Origin: Meishania litoralis
Lineage (GTDB): Bacteria; Bacteroidota; Bacteroidia; Flavobacteriales; Flavobacteriaceae
Assembly: GCF_042611095.1 (NCBI RefSeq)
Contig: NZ_JBHFPV010000001.1
Coordinates: 1,612,001-1,676,000, forward strand
Length of the DNA: 64,000 nt
Direction: 5' to 3'
How positions within the stretch are numbered: position 1 is the stretch's first letter; each line of letters begins with the position of its first letter. The notes under the pieces are model-generated. The model had not been told where the DNA came from and did no database searches. It saw only the letters and a list, made by a program, of their open reading frames with translations. A program made the position numbers and the translations under genes. Of this stretch, positions 51,011 to 60,507 are shown piece by piece.

Positions 51011-53707
51011 ATGAAAAGAATTTATTTGGCCATGGTGGCATTTTTAATGGTCGCCATCGCGTTTTCACAAGGTACCGTTTCGGGTACTGTTATAGATGGA
51101 GATACCAATAGCCCATTGCCTGGGGCCAATGTTGTTGTAAGCGGAACTTCTAATGGTGTATCTACCGATTTTGATGGAAACTTTTCGATAGAAGTATCTG
51201 AAGACTCCGGTACTTTGACAATTTCTTATATCGGTTTTGTTACCAAAACGGTGAATTTTGACTCAGCGGGTAACTTAGGCGCAATTAATTTGGAAGTTGA
51301 TGCCGAAGAGTTGGAGGGCGTTGTGGTAACTGGTATTATGGATGTAGCGAAGGACCGGGAAACACCGGTCGCTGTTTCTACCATCAGAGCTGCCGAAATC
51401 CAAGAAAAATTGGGTTCTCAGGAACTCCCTGAAATTCTTAAATCTACACCTTCTATTTATGCCACCAAAACAGGTGGAGGTTTCGGCGATGGTCGAATTA
51501 ATGTCAGAGGCTTCGATTCTAGAAATACCGCGATAATGGTCAACGGTATTCCCGTAAATGATATGGAAAATGGTATTGTATATTGGAGTAACTGGGCAGG
51601 TTTGAGCGACGTTACTACGGCCATGCAGGTACAAAGAGGTTTGGGATCTTCCAAACTTGCCATCTCATCGGTGGGCGGTACCATCAATGTGATAACCAAA
51701 TCAACCGAAAAGGAACAGGGTGGAACCGTAACGGCAGGCTTTGGTAATGACGGCTACTTAAAAACCACCTTAGCGTATAATACTGGTAAATCAGAAAGTG
51801 GTTTCGCGGCTTCGCTGTTGTTTGGAAGAACCGCAGGAGATGGTTATGTCAACGGAACCGAATTTGAAGGTTATAACTACTTTATTGGATTGGGTTATGA
51901 AATCAACGACCAACATAACCTTCAATTTGTTTTGACAGGAGCGCCTCAGGTCCATAACCAAAGGACATCAAGTTTTTTCAACGTGGCCACTTTGGCAGAT
52001 CACCTAGAATATGGCACCAAGTACAACTACAACGACGGTACTTTAAATGGAGAAGAGTTTGGTTGGAGAAGAAATTTTTATCATAAACCATTGACTTCAT
52101 TGACCTGGGAGTGGAAAACAAGTGATAAGTCTACCCTTTCTACTTCGGCATATGCTTCTTTTGGTCGAGGCGGAGGAACCGGTGATATTGGCGTTGGCCC
52201 AGGATTTGGATTTGCAAGTTCAAGCAGGTATAGAATTCCAGCAACGGGGCAGGTCGACTACGATTTGATTTCAAGGTTTAATGGTGGAGAGGCCGTTACG
52301 TTTTACGATGGCAACGAATATCAGCTTACTCCTAATGCCAATGGGGAATTCATTACCTCAAGTTTTGGCGATGGTCTGGCAAGAAGGGCCTCGATGAACT
52401 CACATAACTGGTTTGGGTTGATTGCTAATTACAATACGCAAATCAATGATTACTGGAGCTGGGACATAGGTGTTGATTTACGAAGCTACAAAGGCATACA
52501 TTATAGAAGACTTGATAATTTATTGGGTGCGGATGGTTATTTTGACGACGATGACATTAATAATCCTGATCACACCATACGGGCAGATGGTGTTGTCGAT
52601 TCTGATTTTGGATCTATTATCAATGTTTTCAAAAGTATTGACGATGAAGAAAAAATAGACTATTATAACGATGGCCTGGTTAGGTGGTATGGTGCTTTTG
52701 GCCAATTGGAATATACCGATGGTGTTGTATCTGCTTTTGTTCAAGGTGGGATTTCGCAACAAGGCTTCAAGAGAATCGACTATTTTACGTATTTGGATTC
52801 CGACCCTCAACAAGAGACCGATTGGGAAAATATTTTGGGAGGAAATATCAAAGGAGGCTTGAATTATAATATTAATCAAGCGAACAATGTTTTCTTCAAT
52901 GCAGGGTATTATTCGAAACAGCCACTTTTTGATGCCGTGTATTTAGATTTCGTAAACGAACTAAATCCAGAATTGACCAATGAAAAAGTGCTCGGGCTCG
53001 AATTGGGTTATGGGCTAAATCTTGGGGACTTCAGAACTAAGATCAATCTATACAGAACTTCATGGAAAGACCGATTCGTAAGGGTCGGAATTGAAACTCC
53101 GGCAGGCGATGAAGGTAATGCGAACATCAATGGGGTTGAGCAAATTCATCAGGGTGTTGAAATAGAAGCTGATTATAGGGCTTCTAATGTTGTTCAGTTT
53201 AGGGGTATGATTTCCTTGGGAGATTGGGAATATAGCGGCAATGCCAACGGACGAGCATTGGATGATGATAGAAATGTTATAGACCCGAACGTTACATTAT
53301 ACCTAGACGGCGTTAAAGTAGGTGATGCCGCGCAGTTTACTACAAATCTTGAAATGATCGTCAGGCCGATCGAGAACCTTAAATTAAGTGCTAATTTATA
53401 CAACGCTTCTCGTCTATATGCCTTTTTGAACGCCGAAGACTTCGATTCACCAGATAATGATGGATCATTGAGATTGCCAAGTTATACACTCTTTGATTTT
53501 GGGGCTTATTATAAGTTCAATTTCGGCAGCAACACTATTGGTATTGCGGCCAACCTGAACAATGCTTTTGATACTGAGTACATTGCCGAGTCATTGACCA
53601 ACACTTTTGATGGTGGCAATGGTAGATATAATGGCATCGACACAAGTAACAAGGTATTCTTTGGTTTTGGAAGAACTTTCAATATCAGTGCTAGATATAG
53701 TTTTTAA
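51011..53707 (+). CDS. TonB-dependent receptor with carboxypeptidase-regulatory domain (paralogue 1)
   Basis: 898-residue outer-membrane receptor. Signal peptide MKRIYLAMVAFLMVAIAFSQ, a CarboxypepD-reg-like β-domain (TVSGTVIDGDTNSPLPGANVVV, residues 22-90), an intact plug (INVRGFDSRNTAIMVNGIPVND, then VQRGLGSSKLAISSVGGTINV), and a β-barrel ending in the terminal Phe (ARYSF). The plug resembles that of the receptor at 56115, showing a common origin. No SusD gene is adjacent, so this is not a canonical SusCD system. Substrate unknown. A strong terminator follows. Confidence 0.93.
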   Translation: MKRIYLAMVAFLMVAIAFSQGTVSGTVIDGDTNSPLPGANVVVSGTSNGVSTDFDGNFSIEVSEDSGTLTISYIGFVTKTVNFDSAGNLGAINLEVDAEELEGVVVTGIMDVAKDRETPVAVSTIRAAEIQEKLGSQELPEILKSTPSIYATKTGGGFGDGRINVRGFDSRNTAIMVNGIPVNDMENGIVYWSNWAGLSDVTTAMQVQRGLGSSKLAISSVGGTINVITKSTEKEQGGTVTAGFGNDGYLKTTLAYNTGKSESGFAASLLFGRTAGDGYVNGTEFEGYNYFIGLGYEINDQHNLQFVLTGAPQVHNQRTSSFFNVATLADHLEYGTKYNYNDGTLNGEEFGWRRNFYHKPLTSLTWEWKTSDKSTLSTSAYASFGRGGGTGDIGVGPGFGFASSSRYRIPATGQVDYDLISRFNGGEAVTFYDGNEYQLTPNANGEFITSSFGDGLARRASMNSHNWFGLIANYNTQINDYWSWDIGVDLRSYKGIHYRRLDNLLGADGYFDDDDINNPDHTIRADGVVDSDFGSIINVFKSIDDEEKIDYYNDGLVRWYGAFGQLEYTDGVVSAFVQGGISQQGFKRIDYFTYLDSDPQQETDWENILGGNIKGGLNYNINQANNVFFNAGYYSKQPLFDAVYLDFVNELNPELTNEKVLGLELGYGLNLGDFRTKINLYRTSWKDRFVRVGIETPAGDEGNANINGVEQIHQGVEIEADYRASNVVQFRGMISLGDWEYSGNANGRALDDDRNVIDPNVTLYLDGVKVGDAAQFTTNLEMIVRPIENLKLSANLYNASRLYAFLNAEDFDSPDNDGSLRLPSYTLFDFGAYYKFNFGSNTIGIAANLNNAFDTEYIAESLTNTFDGGNGRYNGIDTSNKVFFGFGRTFNISARYSF

Positions 53708-53731
53708 CAAAACGTGGCATTATATCATTTT

Positions 53732-53762
53732 AAAACCCTGATGCGCGCATCAGGGTTTTTTA
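53732..53762 (+). terminator. Intrinsic terminator after the 51011 receptor
   Basis: AAAACCCTGATGCG / CGCATCAGGGTTTT perfect 14-bp palindrome with a T run. Confidence 0.88.
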
Positions 53763-53802
53763 TGCCCAAAATTCACTATTTTTAGAAGCTAAAACCAACG
53801 TT

Positions 53803-54243
53803 ATGTTCGAAATCATCCAGACACTTCATTCCTATTTGGCCTACGTCGCTTTGGCCGTTCTATTCTTTGCCGTTGCCAACGCCATAATGGGCTTGATCGG
53901 CAATAAAATGTTTACGATGGGCAAAGACTTACGCTTGAGCTTGTTTGCGCTTATCTTGTGCCATATTCAGTTGGTCGTAGGGCTGATACTCTATTTTGTT
54001 TCTGCAAATGGTTTTAGCGCGATCCAAGAATTTGGTATGGGCGGTTTGACCTCGGCGTCACGCTTATTGGCCGTAGAACATCCTTTTATAAATATTTTGG
54101 CCTTGATTTTGATTACTGTTGGATGGTCGCGCCACAAGAAATTCATGGAAGGAAATAAGAAATTTAAAAGCATTGCCCTATTCTATGGTTTGGGATTGAT
54201 ACTGATCGTAAGTAGGATTCCTTGGGCGCAATGGTTCGACTAG
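53803..54243 (+). CDS. Four-helix membrane protein with conserved histidines
   Basis: 146 residues with four hydrophobic helices and His9, His54, His93 and His111 placed in or next to membrane segments (LHSYLAYVAL, ILCHIQLVVGL, VEHPFINILA, SRHKKFM). The pattern recalls cytochrome b561-type heme proteins, but the spacing does not match a known b-heme motif exactly. It is conserved in Flavobacteriia, sometimes under misleading names. No promoter is evident in the 40-nt gap after the terminator. Function not assigned. Confidence 0.7.
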   Translation: MFEIIQTLHSYLAYVALAVLFFAVANAIMGLIGNKMFTMGKDLRLSLFALILCHIQLVVGLILYFVSANGFSAIQEFGMGGLTSASRLLAVEHPFINILALILITVGWSRHKKFMEGNKKFKSIALFYGLGLILIVSRIPWAQWFD

Positions 54244-54327
54244 AAGCTGTATTGTGCATAATGAAAATTGCGATTTACCGCTCATTCGGTACAGACATTA
54301 GATAGAAAAATAAATAATCAATAGCAT

Positions 54328-54918
54328 ATGAAAAAATTAGTACTGATCATAACATTACTTTTCGCGGCAATAGTAATCGCACAAGAAAAAGAATTATTTA
54401 ATGGCAAGAGTTTGGATGGTTGGACCATCTATGGCACCGAAAAGTGGTATGTCGAAGATGGACTTTTGGTTTGTGAAAGCGGTCCCGATAAGGGCTATGG
54501 CTATTTGGGCACGAACGAACATTATAAAAACTTTGAATTGACGTTGGATTTCAAACAAGAGGCCAACGGTAACAGTGGGGTTTTTATCCGTTCAACAGTC
54601 GATGGAACAAAAGTCAGCGGCTGGCAGGTCGAGGTAGCGCCCCCGGGCCATGATACGGGCGGCGTTTATGAGTCTTATGGTCGCGGTTGGTTGATCAAGC
54701 CGGATCCCGAAAAAGACAAAGCCTTAAAAATGGGCGAATGGAATACGATGAAAATACGTGTTGATGGTGATACGGTAACGTCTTGGCTCAACGGCACCCA
54801 AATGATTACCCTGACCGACGAAAAAATTGGCCAGGGAGAAGGTGGCATTGCCCTTCAAATACACGACGGTGGAGGGATCAAGGTAAGATGGAGGAATATC
54901 AAGATCATCGAACTATAA
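54328..54918 (+). CDS. DUF1080 (3-keto-disaccharide hydrolase-like) secreted protein
   Basis: 196 residues, signal peptide to about residue 18 (ending in AIVIAQ), then one DUF1080 jelly-roll domain: ELFNGKSLDGWTIYGTEKWYVEDG, GYLGTNEHYKNFELTLDFKQ, NGNSGVFIRSTVDG and a final EGGIALQIHDGGGIKVRWRNIKI. The family is related to concanavalin-like glucanases; some members hydrolyse 3-keto-glycosides. The gene is convergent with, and 13 nt from, the nuclease-like gene on the minus strand. Confidence 0.88.
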   Translation: MKKLVLIITLLFAAIVIAQEKELFNGKSLDGWTIYGTEKWYVEDGLLVCESGPDKGYGYLGTNEHYKNFELTLDFKQEANGNSGVFIRSTVDGTKVSGWQVEVAPPGHDTGGVYESYGRGWLIKPDPEKDKALKMGEWNTMKIRVDGDTVTSWLNGTQMITLTDEKIGQGEGGIALQIHDGGGIKVRWRNIKIIEL

Positions 54919-54931
54919 CTTTTTGCTTTCA

Positions 54932-55987
54932 CTATCCTCCTTCGATTGGGTCGGAGGAGGCCTTTATCAAAAAAATATAGACCGGAAAATGGTCTGAATA
55001 CCCCCCTGAATAATTTCCTCCTGCATAGGTTCGAAATGGATAGCCTTTGTATTGGCCTTTTTTTGTAATTAAATACGAGGGATTATGGATTCCTGCTTTC
55101 CAAAAACGGTATTCGTTTTCTGATTCCAATAAGTTGGCCGTGAAATATATTTGATCGAACAAGTTCCATTTATCCCGATAGGCCAACGAACCAAATCCTT
55201 TGCGGTGCATTTTTTCCATGGGGTTGAAGAGATCCGATGCTTCAAGGTTGTTGGTTTTTCCTTTTGTCCGCAATATTTTTTTCAGACTATGGTCCTTTGG
55301 TCCGTCGTTAAGATCGCCCATGCTTATGATTTTTATCGATTCGTCAATTCGACGAAGCGAGTCTATAATATGTTTGTTCAATTGGGCCGCGGCGATCCTA
55401 TCGGGCCTACTTCTGGCCTCACCACCACTTCTTGACGGCCAATGGTTCACAATAAAATGAATGTTCTCATCATCAAGCAGGCCGCCGACCACTAGCTGAT
55501 CTCGAGTATAGTTTCTTTCATTCTCATCATCGATCAAAAGTAGACGATGACTTGCAAAAGAAATCGGTATAAAAGCCGCCTTCTTATAGATAAGTGCGAC
55601 ATCGATTCCTCTTTCGTCGGGCGAATCAAAATGAACGATCCCGTAATTATTTGATAGCAAATTAGGGTGTTCGACTAAATCTTCCACTACCTTTTTGTTT
55701 TCCACTTCACATATTCCTACGATATCAGGGGAACTCTCAGTTATGTCAGAGCCGATTTCAGAAATCACATTTGAAATGGCTTCCACTTTTTTGGCATAAC
55801 GTTCGTGAGTCCAATGATCCTTTCCTTCAGGCGTACGGTCATCATCAAAAATCAAAGTGTCGTTTTCTGTGTCAAAAAGGTTCTCGACATTGTAAAAAGC
55901 AATGGTGCGCACTTTATATGGTTTTCCATCTTGGGTAAAGACCGACAGTGAAAAAAGAAAAAATAGAATCGTAAGCTTGGTTTTCAT
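54932..55987 (-). CDS. Secreted endonuclease/exonuclease/phosphatase (EEP) family protein
   Basis: 351 residues with an N-terminal signal peptide (MKTKLTILFFLFSLSVFTQ) and a complete EEP fold: AFYNVENLFDTENDT, the metal-binding Glu in GICEVENKKVVEDL, the HWPSRSGGE-x-x-SRPDRIAA region (catalytic His with Arg), GDLNDGPKDHSL, and the final catalytic SDHFPVYIFL. So a phosphodiesterase or nuclease acting outside the cytoplasm. The LTD/OB protein encoded nearby (58868) carries the accessory domains that ExeM-type nucleases hold in one chain. Divergent from the TonB receptor at 56115 across a 127-bp gap. Confidence 0.92.
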   Translation of the reverse strand: MKTKLTILFFLFSLSVFTQDGKPYKVRTIAFYNVENLFDTENDTLIFDDDRTPEGKDHWTHERYAKKVEAISNVISEIGSDITESSPDIVGICEVENKKVVEDLVEHPNLLSNNYGIVHFDSPDERGIDVALIYKKAAFIPISFASHRLLLIDDENERNYTRDQLVVGGLLDDENIHFIVNHWPSRSGGEARSRPDRIAAAQLNKHIIDSLRRIDESIKIISMGDLNDGPKDHSLKKILRTKGKTNNLEASDLFNPMEKMHRKGFGSLAYRDKWNLFDQIYFTANLLESENEYRFWKAGIHNPSYLITKKGQYKGYPFRTYAGGNYSGGYSDHFPVYIFLIKASSDPIEGG

Positions 55988-56114
55988 CCTGTCACCTCTG
56001 TAAGGTTAAGATTCCAATTAACGAAAAAACGGGCGATTTTGATTGATTTTTCTTCGATTTCGGTCACTTTATCGATATATTGTAATTGATTCACACTAAC
56101 CAAACCCTAGCCAA
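55988..56114. promoter_or_regulatory. Divergent control region of the nuclease and receptor genes
   Basis: 127-bp gap between divergent starts. TATATTGT before the plus-strand gene is a poor match to TAnnTTTG. No palindrome strong enough to call an operator. Confidence 0.35.
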
Positions 56115-58844
56115 ATGCGAATTGCATTCGTAGTATTGCTGGCCTTTGCGCTGCCTTTTTTTGTACATGCCCAGAATAAAATTATGTTATCGGGCTTGGT
56201 GGTTGACGAATCCACAAAGTCACCCATTGAGAAGGTCTCGGTCAGCTTGATGGGGGCGGAAACGGAGACATATACCGATATTGCTGGGCGCTTTACCATG
56301 GTAAGTTCGTTGCAAGGAGAATATATACTTTATGTATTTTATAATGGGTTCATACCAAAGCGGATTCCGATAAACCTCGAAAATCACCCGTTGGATTTAG
56401 GGATTATTTATCTTGAAAGGGATATTACCTTAGAGAAGACCGATAATCTGATTACATTGACCGATTCGGAACTATCGGATGATGAAATTACCTCAAATTC
56501 TTCCGGACTGCTACAAGCGACACGAGATGTTTTTTTGACTAGGGCGGCATTTGATTTTGGCCAGGCCTTCTTTCGCGTTCGGGGTTATGATTCGCGAAAT
56601 GGGGTAGTTTCGATTAATGGAATTCCTATGAACAAGTTGTTCGACGGTCGCCCGCAATGGAACAATTGGGGAGGCCTAAACGATGTTGTGCGCAATCAAC
56701 AGTTCACCAATAGTCTGGAAGCTTCGGACTTTATCTTTGGCGGAATCTTGGGCAATACCAATATCGATACACGCCCCTCAAAGTTGCGTTCCGGTACAAG
56801 GTTGTCCGCTTCGGCTTCTAACCGGACGTATGCAGGTCGTCTGATGGCGACCCATAATTCCGGGCTAAATGAAAACGGATTGGCCTATTCCATTTCGGGA
56901 TCTAGAAGATGGGCCAAACAAGGGTATATCGATGGCACGCTGTACGACGCTTTCTCTTTTTTCGGGGCGATCCAATACCAGCCAAGTGAAAAACACACAT
57001 TAGCACTTACCGGAATTTTTGCCAGTAACCGCCGCGGGCGTTCATCGGCGATTACCGAAGAGGTTTTTGAATTGGCGGGAAACAAGTACAATCCGTATTG
57101 GGGCTCTCAAAACGGAAAAACCAGAAACTCGCGAGAGCGTAAAATAGAAGAACCGCTGCTGATGCTCAATCATTTCTATGAATCTGATATGTTCAGTTTG
57201 ACAAGTGGAATAGCTTATCAATTCGGCATCAGCGCAAGGAGCAGATTGGGCTATTATAACGCCCCTAATCCTGACCCGACCTACTATAGGTACCTGCCCA
57301 GTTTTTATTTCAATAGCCCCATTGGGGCCAACTTTATAAGTGCGAATTCGGCAAAAGAAGGCTTTTTGGAAAACCCTCAGACAGACTGGGCAAAGATTTA
57401 TGCGGCCAATTCTCAGGGAAAAGCCGCATATGTACTTTACGATGACGTCTCTAGTAATCGGCAGTTGATTTTAAGTTCGACGGCAAATCTAACTATCAAT
57501 GAAAATCTGCAAACCGATTTCGGAATTACATTTCGGCAACTAAGCTCGGATAATTATGCCCAAATCTTTGATTTGTTAGGAGCTGATCTCCATGAAGATA
57601 TCGACCCATTTTCCAATACCTTGAACGACATAAATGGGAATACTGGAAAAGGTGAGCACGATATTTTTAATTACAATTACAGAATAAATGCAACGCAGTG
57701 GAATGTTTTTGCCCAGTTGCGATACAACAGGAACAAATGGAACGCCTTTCTTTCCGGAGGTTTGATGGGAACCGATTACCAAAGAAACGGTCTTTTCGAA
57801 AACCAACGATTTCCAAACAGTTCGTTTGGCCGTAGTGAAATGGTGAATTTTTCCAATTTGGGTGTTAAGGGAGGCTTTGCCTATAAGCTTACGGGGAGAC
57901 ACTGGCTGACGGCACATGGAGCAATATTATATCGACCACCCACCTTGCAAAACACATTCGTGAACCCAAGGGAGAACAATCAGGTAGTACCTAACCTAAA
58001 AAGTGAAATGGTTTCTACAATTGATTTGAACTACGACATGCGTTTGCCCAAATTGACCGGGAGGGCCACTGCATATTACACCCGGTTTCAGAACACGACC
58101 GATATCAATTTCTTTTTTGTCGATGCGGGCGTGGGTTCTGATTTTGTACAGGAAGTTTTGACCGATCTCGACAAGTTACATATGGGTCTGGAATTAGGTC
58201 TGGAATACCAACTATCCGCTTCTGTAAAGTTTACTACGGTGGCGGCGTTCGGTAAGTATGTTTACGCAAGCGACCCTTCGGTTTCCATCAATTTTGATAC
58301 CGCGGGGGCTGAAGAAGACCTAATCGACACTGAGGGCAGTATTGATTTGGGGGTTGCCAAAATAAAGGATTATAAACTGGCGCAAGGCCCACAAAAAGCA
58401 ATTGCGTTCGGCTTGGAATACCGTGACCCTAAATATTGGTGGGTGGGTGCAACAGCCAACTATTTGGCAAATAATTACGTCAACATCTCAACGATTACAA
58501 GAACCCCCAGTTTTTATCTAAACCCGGATACGGGCCTACCGTTTGCCGATGCGACACCGGAAAATGTAGGCAGACTTTTAGAACAAAAACCTTTGGAGAA
58601 TTTTTACCTTCTTAATTTGGTTGGCGGCAAATCTTGGCTTAAAAAAGGAAAATATGTCAGCATTTTTGCCAGTATCAACAATCTTTTCGATACCGTTTTT
58701 CGAACAGGCGGTTACGAGCAGAGTAGAAATGGAAATTTTGGTCAATTGCAACAAGACAATTTGAGCGGGTCGCCGTCTTTTGCAGCGAAATATTGGTACG
58801 GCTATGGCCGTACTTATTTTTTGAACATGGTATTTAGTTTCTAA
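56115..58844 (+). CDS. TonB-dependent receptor with carboxypeptidase-regulatory domain (paralogue 2)
   Basis: 909 residues. Signal peptide (MRIAFVVLLAFALPFFVHAQ), CarboxypepD-reg-like domain (MLSGLVVDESTKSPIEKVSV, about 25-100), a plug (FRVRGYDSRNGVVSINGIPMNK), and a barrel ending in MVFSF. The plug matches the receptor at 51011 at RG(F/Y)DSRN and NGIP(V/M)N, and in the shared barrel end YGRT. It is the first gene of a two-gene unit with the lamin-tail lipoprotein 23 nt downstream, and is divergent from the EEP nuclease. Nucleic-acid or nucleotide uptake is a plausible role; this is inference. Confidence 0.92.
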   Translation: MRIAFVVLLAFALPFFVHAQNKIMLSGLVVDESTKSPIEKVSVSLMGAETETYTDIAGRFTMVSSLQGEYILYVFYNGFIPKRIPINLENHPLDLGIIYLERDITLEKTDNLITLTDSELSDDEITSNSSGLLQATRDVFLTRAAFDFGQAFFRVRGYDSRNGVVSINGIPMNKLFDGRPQWNNWGGLNDVVRNQQFTNSLEASDFIFGGILGNTNIDTRPSKLRSGTRLSASASNRTYAGRLMATHNSGLNENGLAYSISGSRRWAKQGYIDGTLYDAFSFFGAIQYQPSEKHTLALTGIFASNRRGRSSAITEEVFELAGNKYNPYWGSQNGKTRNSRERKIEEPLLMLNHFYESDMFSLTSGIAYQFGISARSRLGYYNAPNPDPTYYRYLPSFYFNSPIGANFISANSAKEGFLENPQTDWAKIYAANSQGKAAYVLYDDVSSNRQLILSSTANLTINENLQTDFGITFRQLSSDNYAQIFDLLGADLHEDIDPFSNTLNDINGNTGKGEHDIFNYNYRINATQWNVFAQLRYNRNKWNAFLSGGLMGTDYQRNGLFENQRFPNSSFGRSEMVNFSNLGVKGGFAYKLTGRHWLTAHGAILYRPPTLQNTFVNPRENNQVVPNLKSEMVSTIDLNYDMRLPKLTGRATAYYTRFQNTTDINFFFVDAGVGSDFVQEVLTDLDKLHMGLELGLEYQLSASVKFTTVAAFGKYVYASDPSVSINFDTAGAEEDLIDTEGSIDLGVAKIKDYKLAQGPQKAIAFGLEYRDPKYWWVGATANYLANNYVNISTITRTPSFYLNPDTGLPFADATPENVGRLLEQKPLENFYLLNLVGGKSWLKKGKYVSIFASINNLFDTVFRTGGYEQSRNGNFGQLQQDNLSGSPSFAAKYWYGYGRTYFLNMVFSF

Positions 58845-58867
58845 AAACCTGTCAAGTATAAAAGAAG

Positions 58868-60241
58868 ATGAATGATTGTTTATCCATAAAAAACAAATTG
58901 ATGCCCTTAATGGCAATCTGGGTATTAATGGGCTGTGTCAAAAACCGAAACTTTGAAAACCCTGAAGAGATATGTGCTTCGAATTTGGCCGCCAATGTAA
59001 CTTATGCCCAAGTCAAGGAGCTATATGTTGACAAAACCTTGCAGATCCAACACGATTTGATAATTGAGGGTTATATAATCTCTTCTGATAGATCGGGCAA
59101 TTTTTTCAGTGTTTTGCACTTTCAAGATAGTCCGGTCGATCCGACTGAGGGTTTTCAGATTGAGATCGATGTTCGCGATTCGCATTTGTTCTATCCTGTG
59201 GGAAGCAAGGTTTATATAAAATTAAAGGGGCTATATCTTGGAAAGTCCAAGGATGTTTTTAAGATAGGGGGTGTCTTTTCATCTTTTGGGAATGAATCGG
59301 TTGGGCGATTGCCGGCGGCCGTTGCCGATGATCATATTTTAATGTCATGTAGTGAAAACTCGGCAATTCAACCGACACTAGTGTCATTGGATAATTTGCA
59401 TGAAGACTTGACCAATACCTTGGTACAGTTCAATTCAGTGGAATTTAGCGAAGAAGATACTGGTGAGGTATTCGCCGTTAAAACTGAAGAAACCGAACGA
59501 ACTTTAGTGGACTGTTACGACAACAGAATTATTTTATTGAACAGTGGGTATTCAGATTTTCGATCGGAGGTTTTGCCCGATGGAAATGGTACGATCACGG
59601 GAGTGTTATTAAGGGAAAACGACAATTTCAAACTTGTTGTTCGAGACCTCGAAGATCTTGATTTTACAGAAGATCGATGTCCAGATTTGCAAGACGAATT
59701 TACATCCTCACGAATCTTTATTTCTGAATTGGCTGACCCCGACAATAATCCAGGAGCGCGATTTGTCGAACTCTATAATTCAGATTCGGCACCTTTAAGC
59801 CTCAAAGGATGGCGTTTGAACCGCTATACGAATAGTAACACCGATATAAGTTCGACGGTTGAACTTTCGGGTTTGACAATTGCCGGCGAAAGCACTTTTG
59901 TAATTGCGCCAAATGCTGAGGAATTTGAAATGATCTATGGCTTTCCACCAGATATTGGCGTGGGGGTCAATAGTCCGGCCGATTCCAACGGAGACGATAA
60001 TCTGGAGCTTGTTGACCCATTCGGAAAAGTCATTGATATATTCGGTGTAGTTGGCGAAGACGGTTCGGGTACAAATCATGAGTTTGAAGATGGCCGGGCA
60101 CTGCGCAATTCAAATATTACGGAAGGTAAATCTTACTATGACTTTAGTGAATGGACGATTTTCAATGATTCGGGCGATGAAGGAACAATCAACCAACCGC
60201 AAGTCGCCCCTGATGACTACACGCCGGGAATCAAAGATTAA
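58868..60241 (+). CDS. DUF5689/OB-fold plus lamin-tail-domain lipoprotein
   Basis: 457 residues. Signal peptide with lipobox L-M-G-C; an OB-fold-like DUF5689 region (about 40-270, in two copies or halves) containing DLIIEGYIISSDRSGNFFSV and a second half NGTITGVLLRENDNFKLVVR; then a C-terminal lamin-tail domain (from about 280) with IFISELADPDNNPGARFVEL and LKGWRLNRYT. In the ExeM/NucA-type extracellular nucleases, LTD, OB and EEP domains occur in one protein; here the EEP enzyme is separate. Probably the surface-exposed partner of the receptor immediately upstream. No terminator seen between the two. Confidence 0.85.
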   Translation: MNDCLSIKNKLMPLMAIWVLMGCVKNRNFENPEEICASNLAANVTYAQVKELYVDKTLQIQHDLIIEGYIISSDRSGNFFSVLHFQDSPVDPTEGFQIEIDVRDSHLFYPVGSKVYIKLKGLYLGKSKDVFKIGGVFSSFGNESVGRLPAAVADDHILMSCSENSAIQPTLVSLDNLHEDLTNTLVQFNSVEFSEEDTGEVFAVKTEETERTLVDCYDNRIILLNSGYSDFRSEVLPDGNGTITGVLLRENDNFKLVVRDLEDLDFTEDRCPDLQDEFTSSRIFISELADPDNNPGARFVELYNSDSAPLSLKGWRLNRYTNSNTDISSTVELSGLTIAGESTFVIAPNAEEFEMIYGFPPDIGVGVNSPADSNGDDNLELVDPFGKVIDIFGVVGEDGSGTNHEFEDGRALRNSNITEGKSYYDFSEWTIFNDSGDEGTINQPQVAPDDYTPGIKD

Positions 60242-60507
60242 AGTCAATGAACAGGTAGGCTGTAAACATTCATTCAATAAAGTTCAGCAGATTTTTCAGG
60301 CAATCTGTCCACCAGTAGATAGGCTAAATTTTGCGAGATTTAACTTGAAAATGTTAAGAAAAAAGACGCCTATAACCATAAACAAAACCTATTATTTAAT
60401 AATGTATTAATATTAAAAATTTATGCTATTCATCGGTTTTTTTGTACTTTTAAAGAACAGAATCTAACCGCTTATTGCGATACTGCAAGGCCTAAAAACA
60501 ACACGAT

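Noticed and set aside
51011..53707. SusC of a polysaccharide utilisation locus
   Set aside because: No SusD-like gene or glycoside hydrolase cluster lies nearby; the single DUF1080 gene is not enough.
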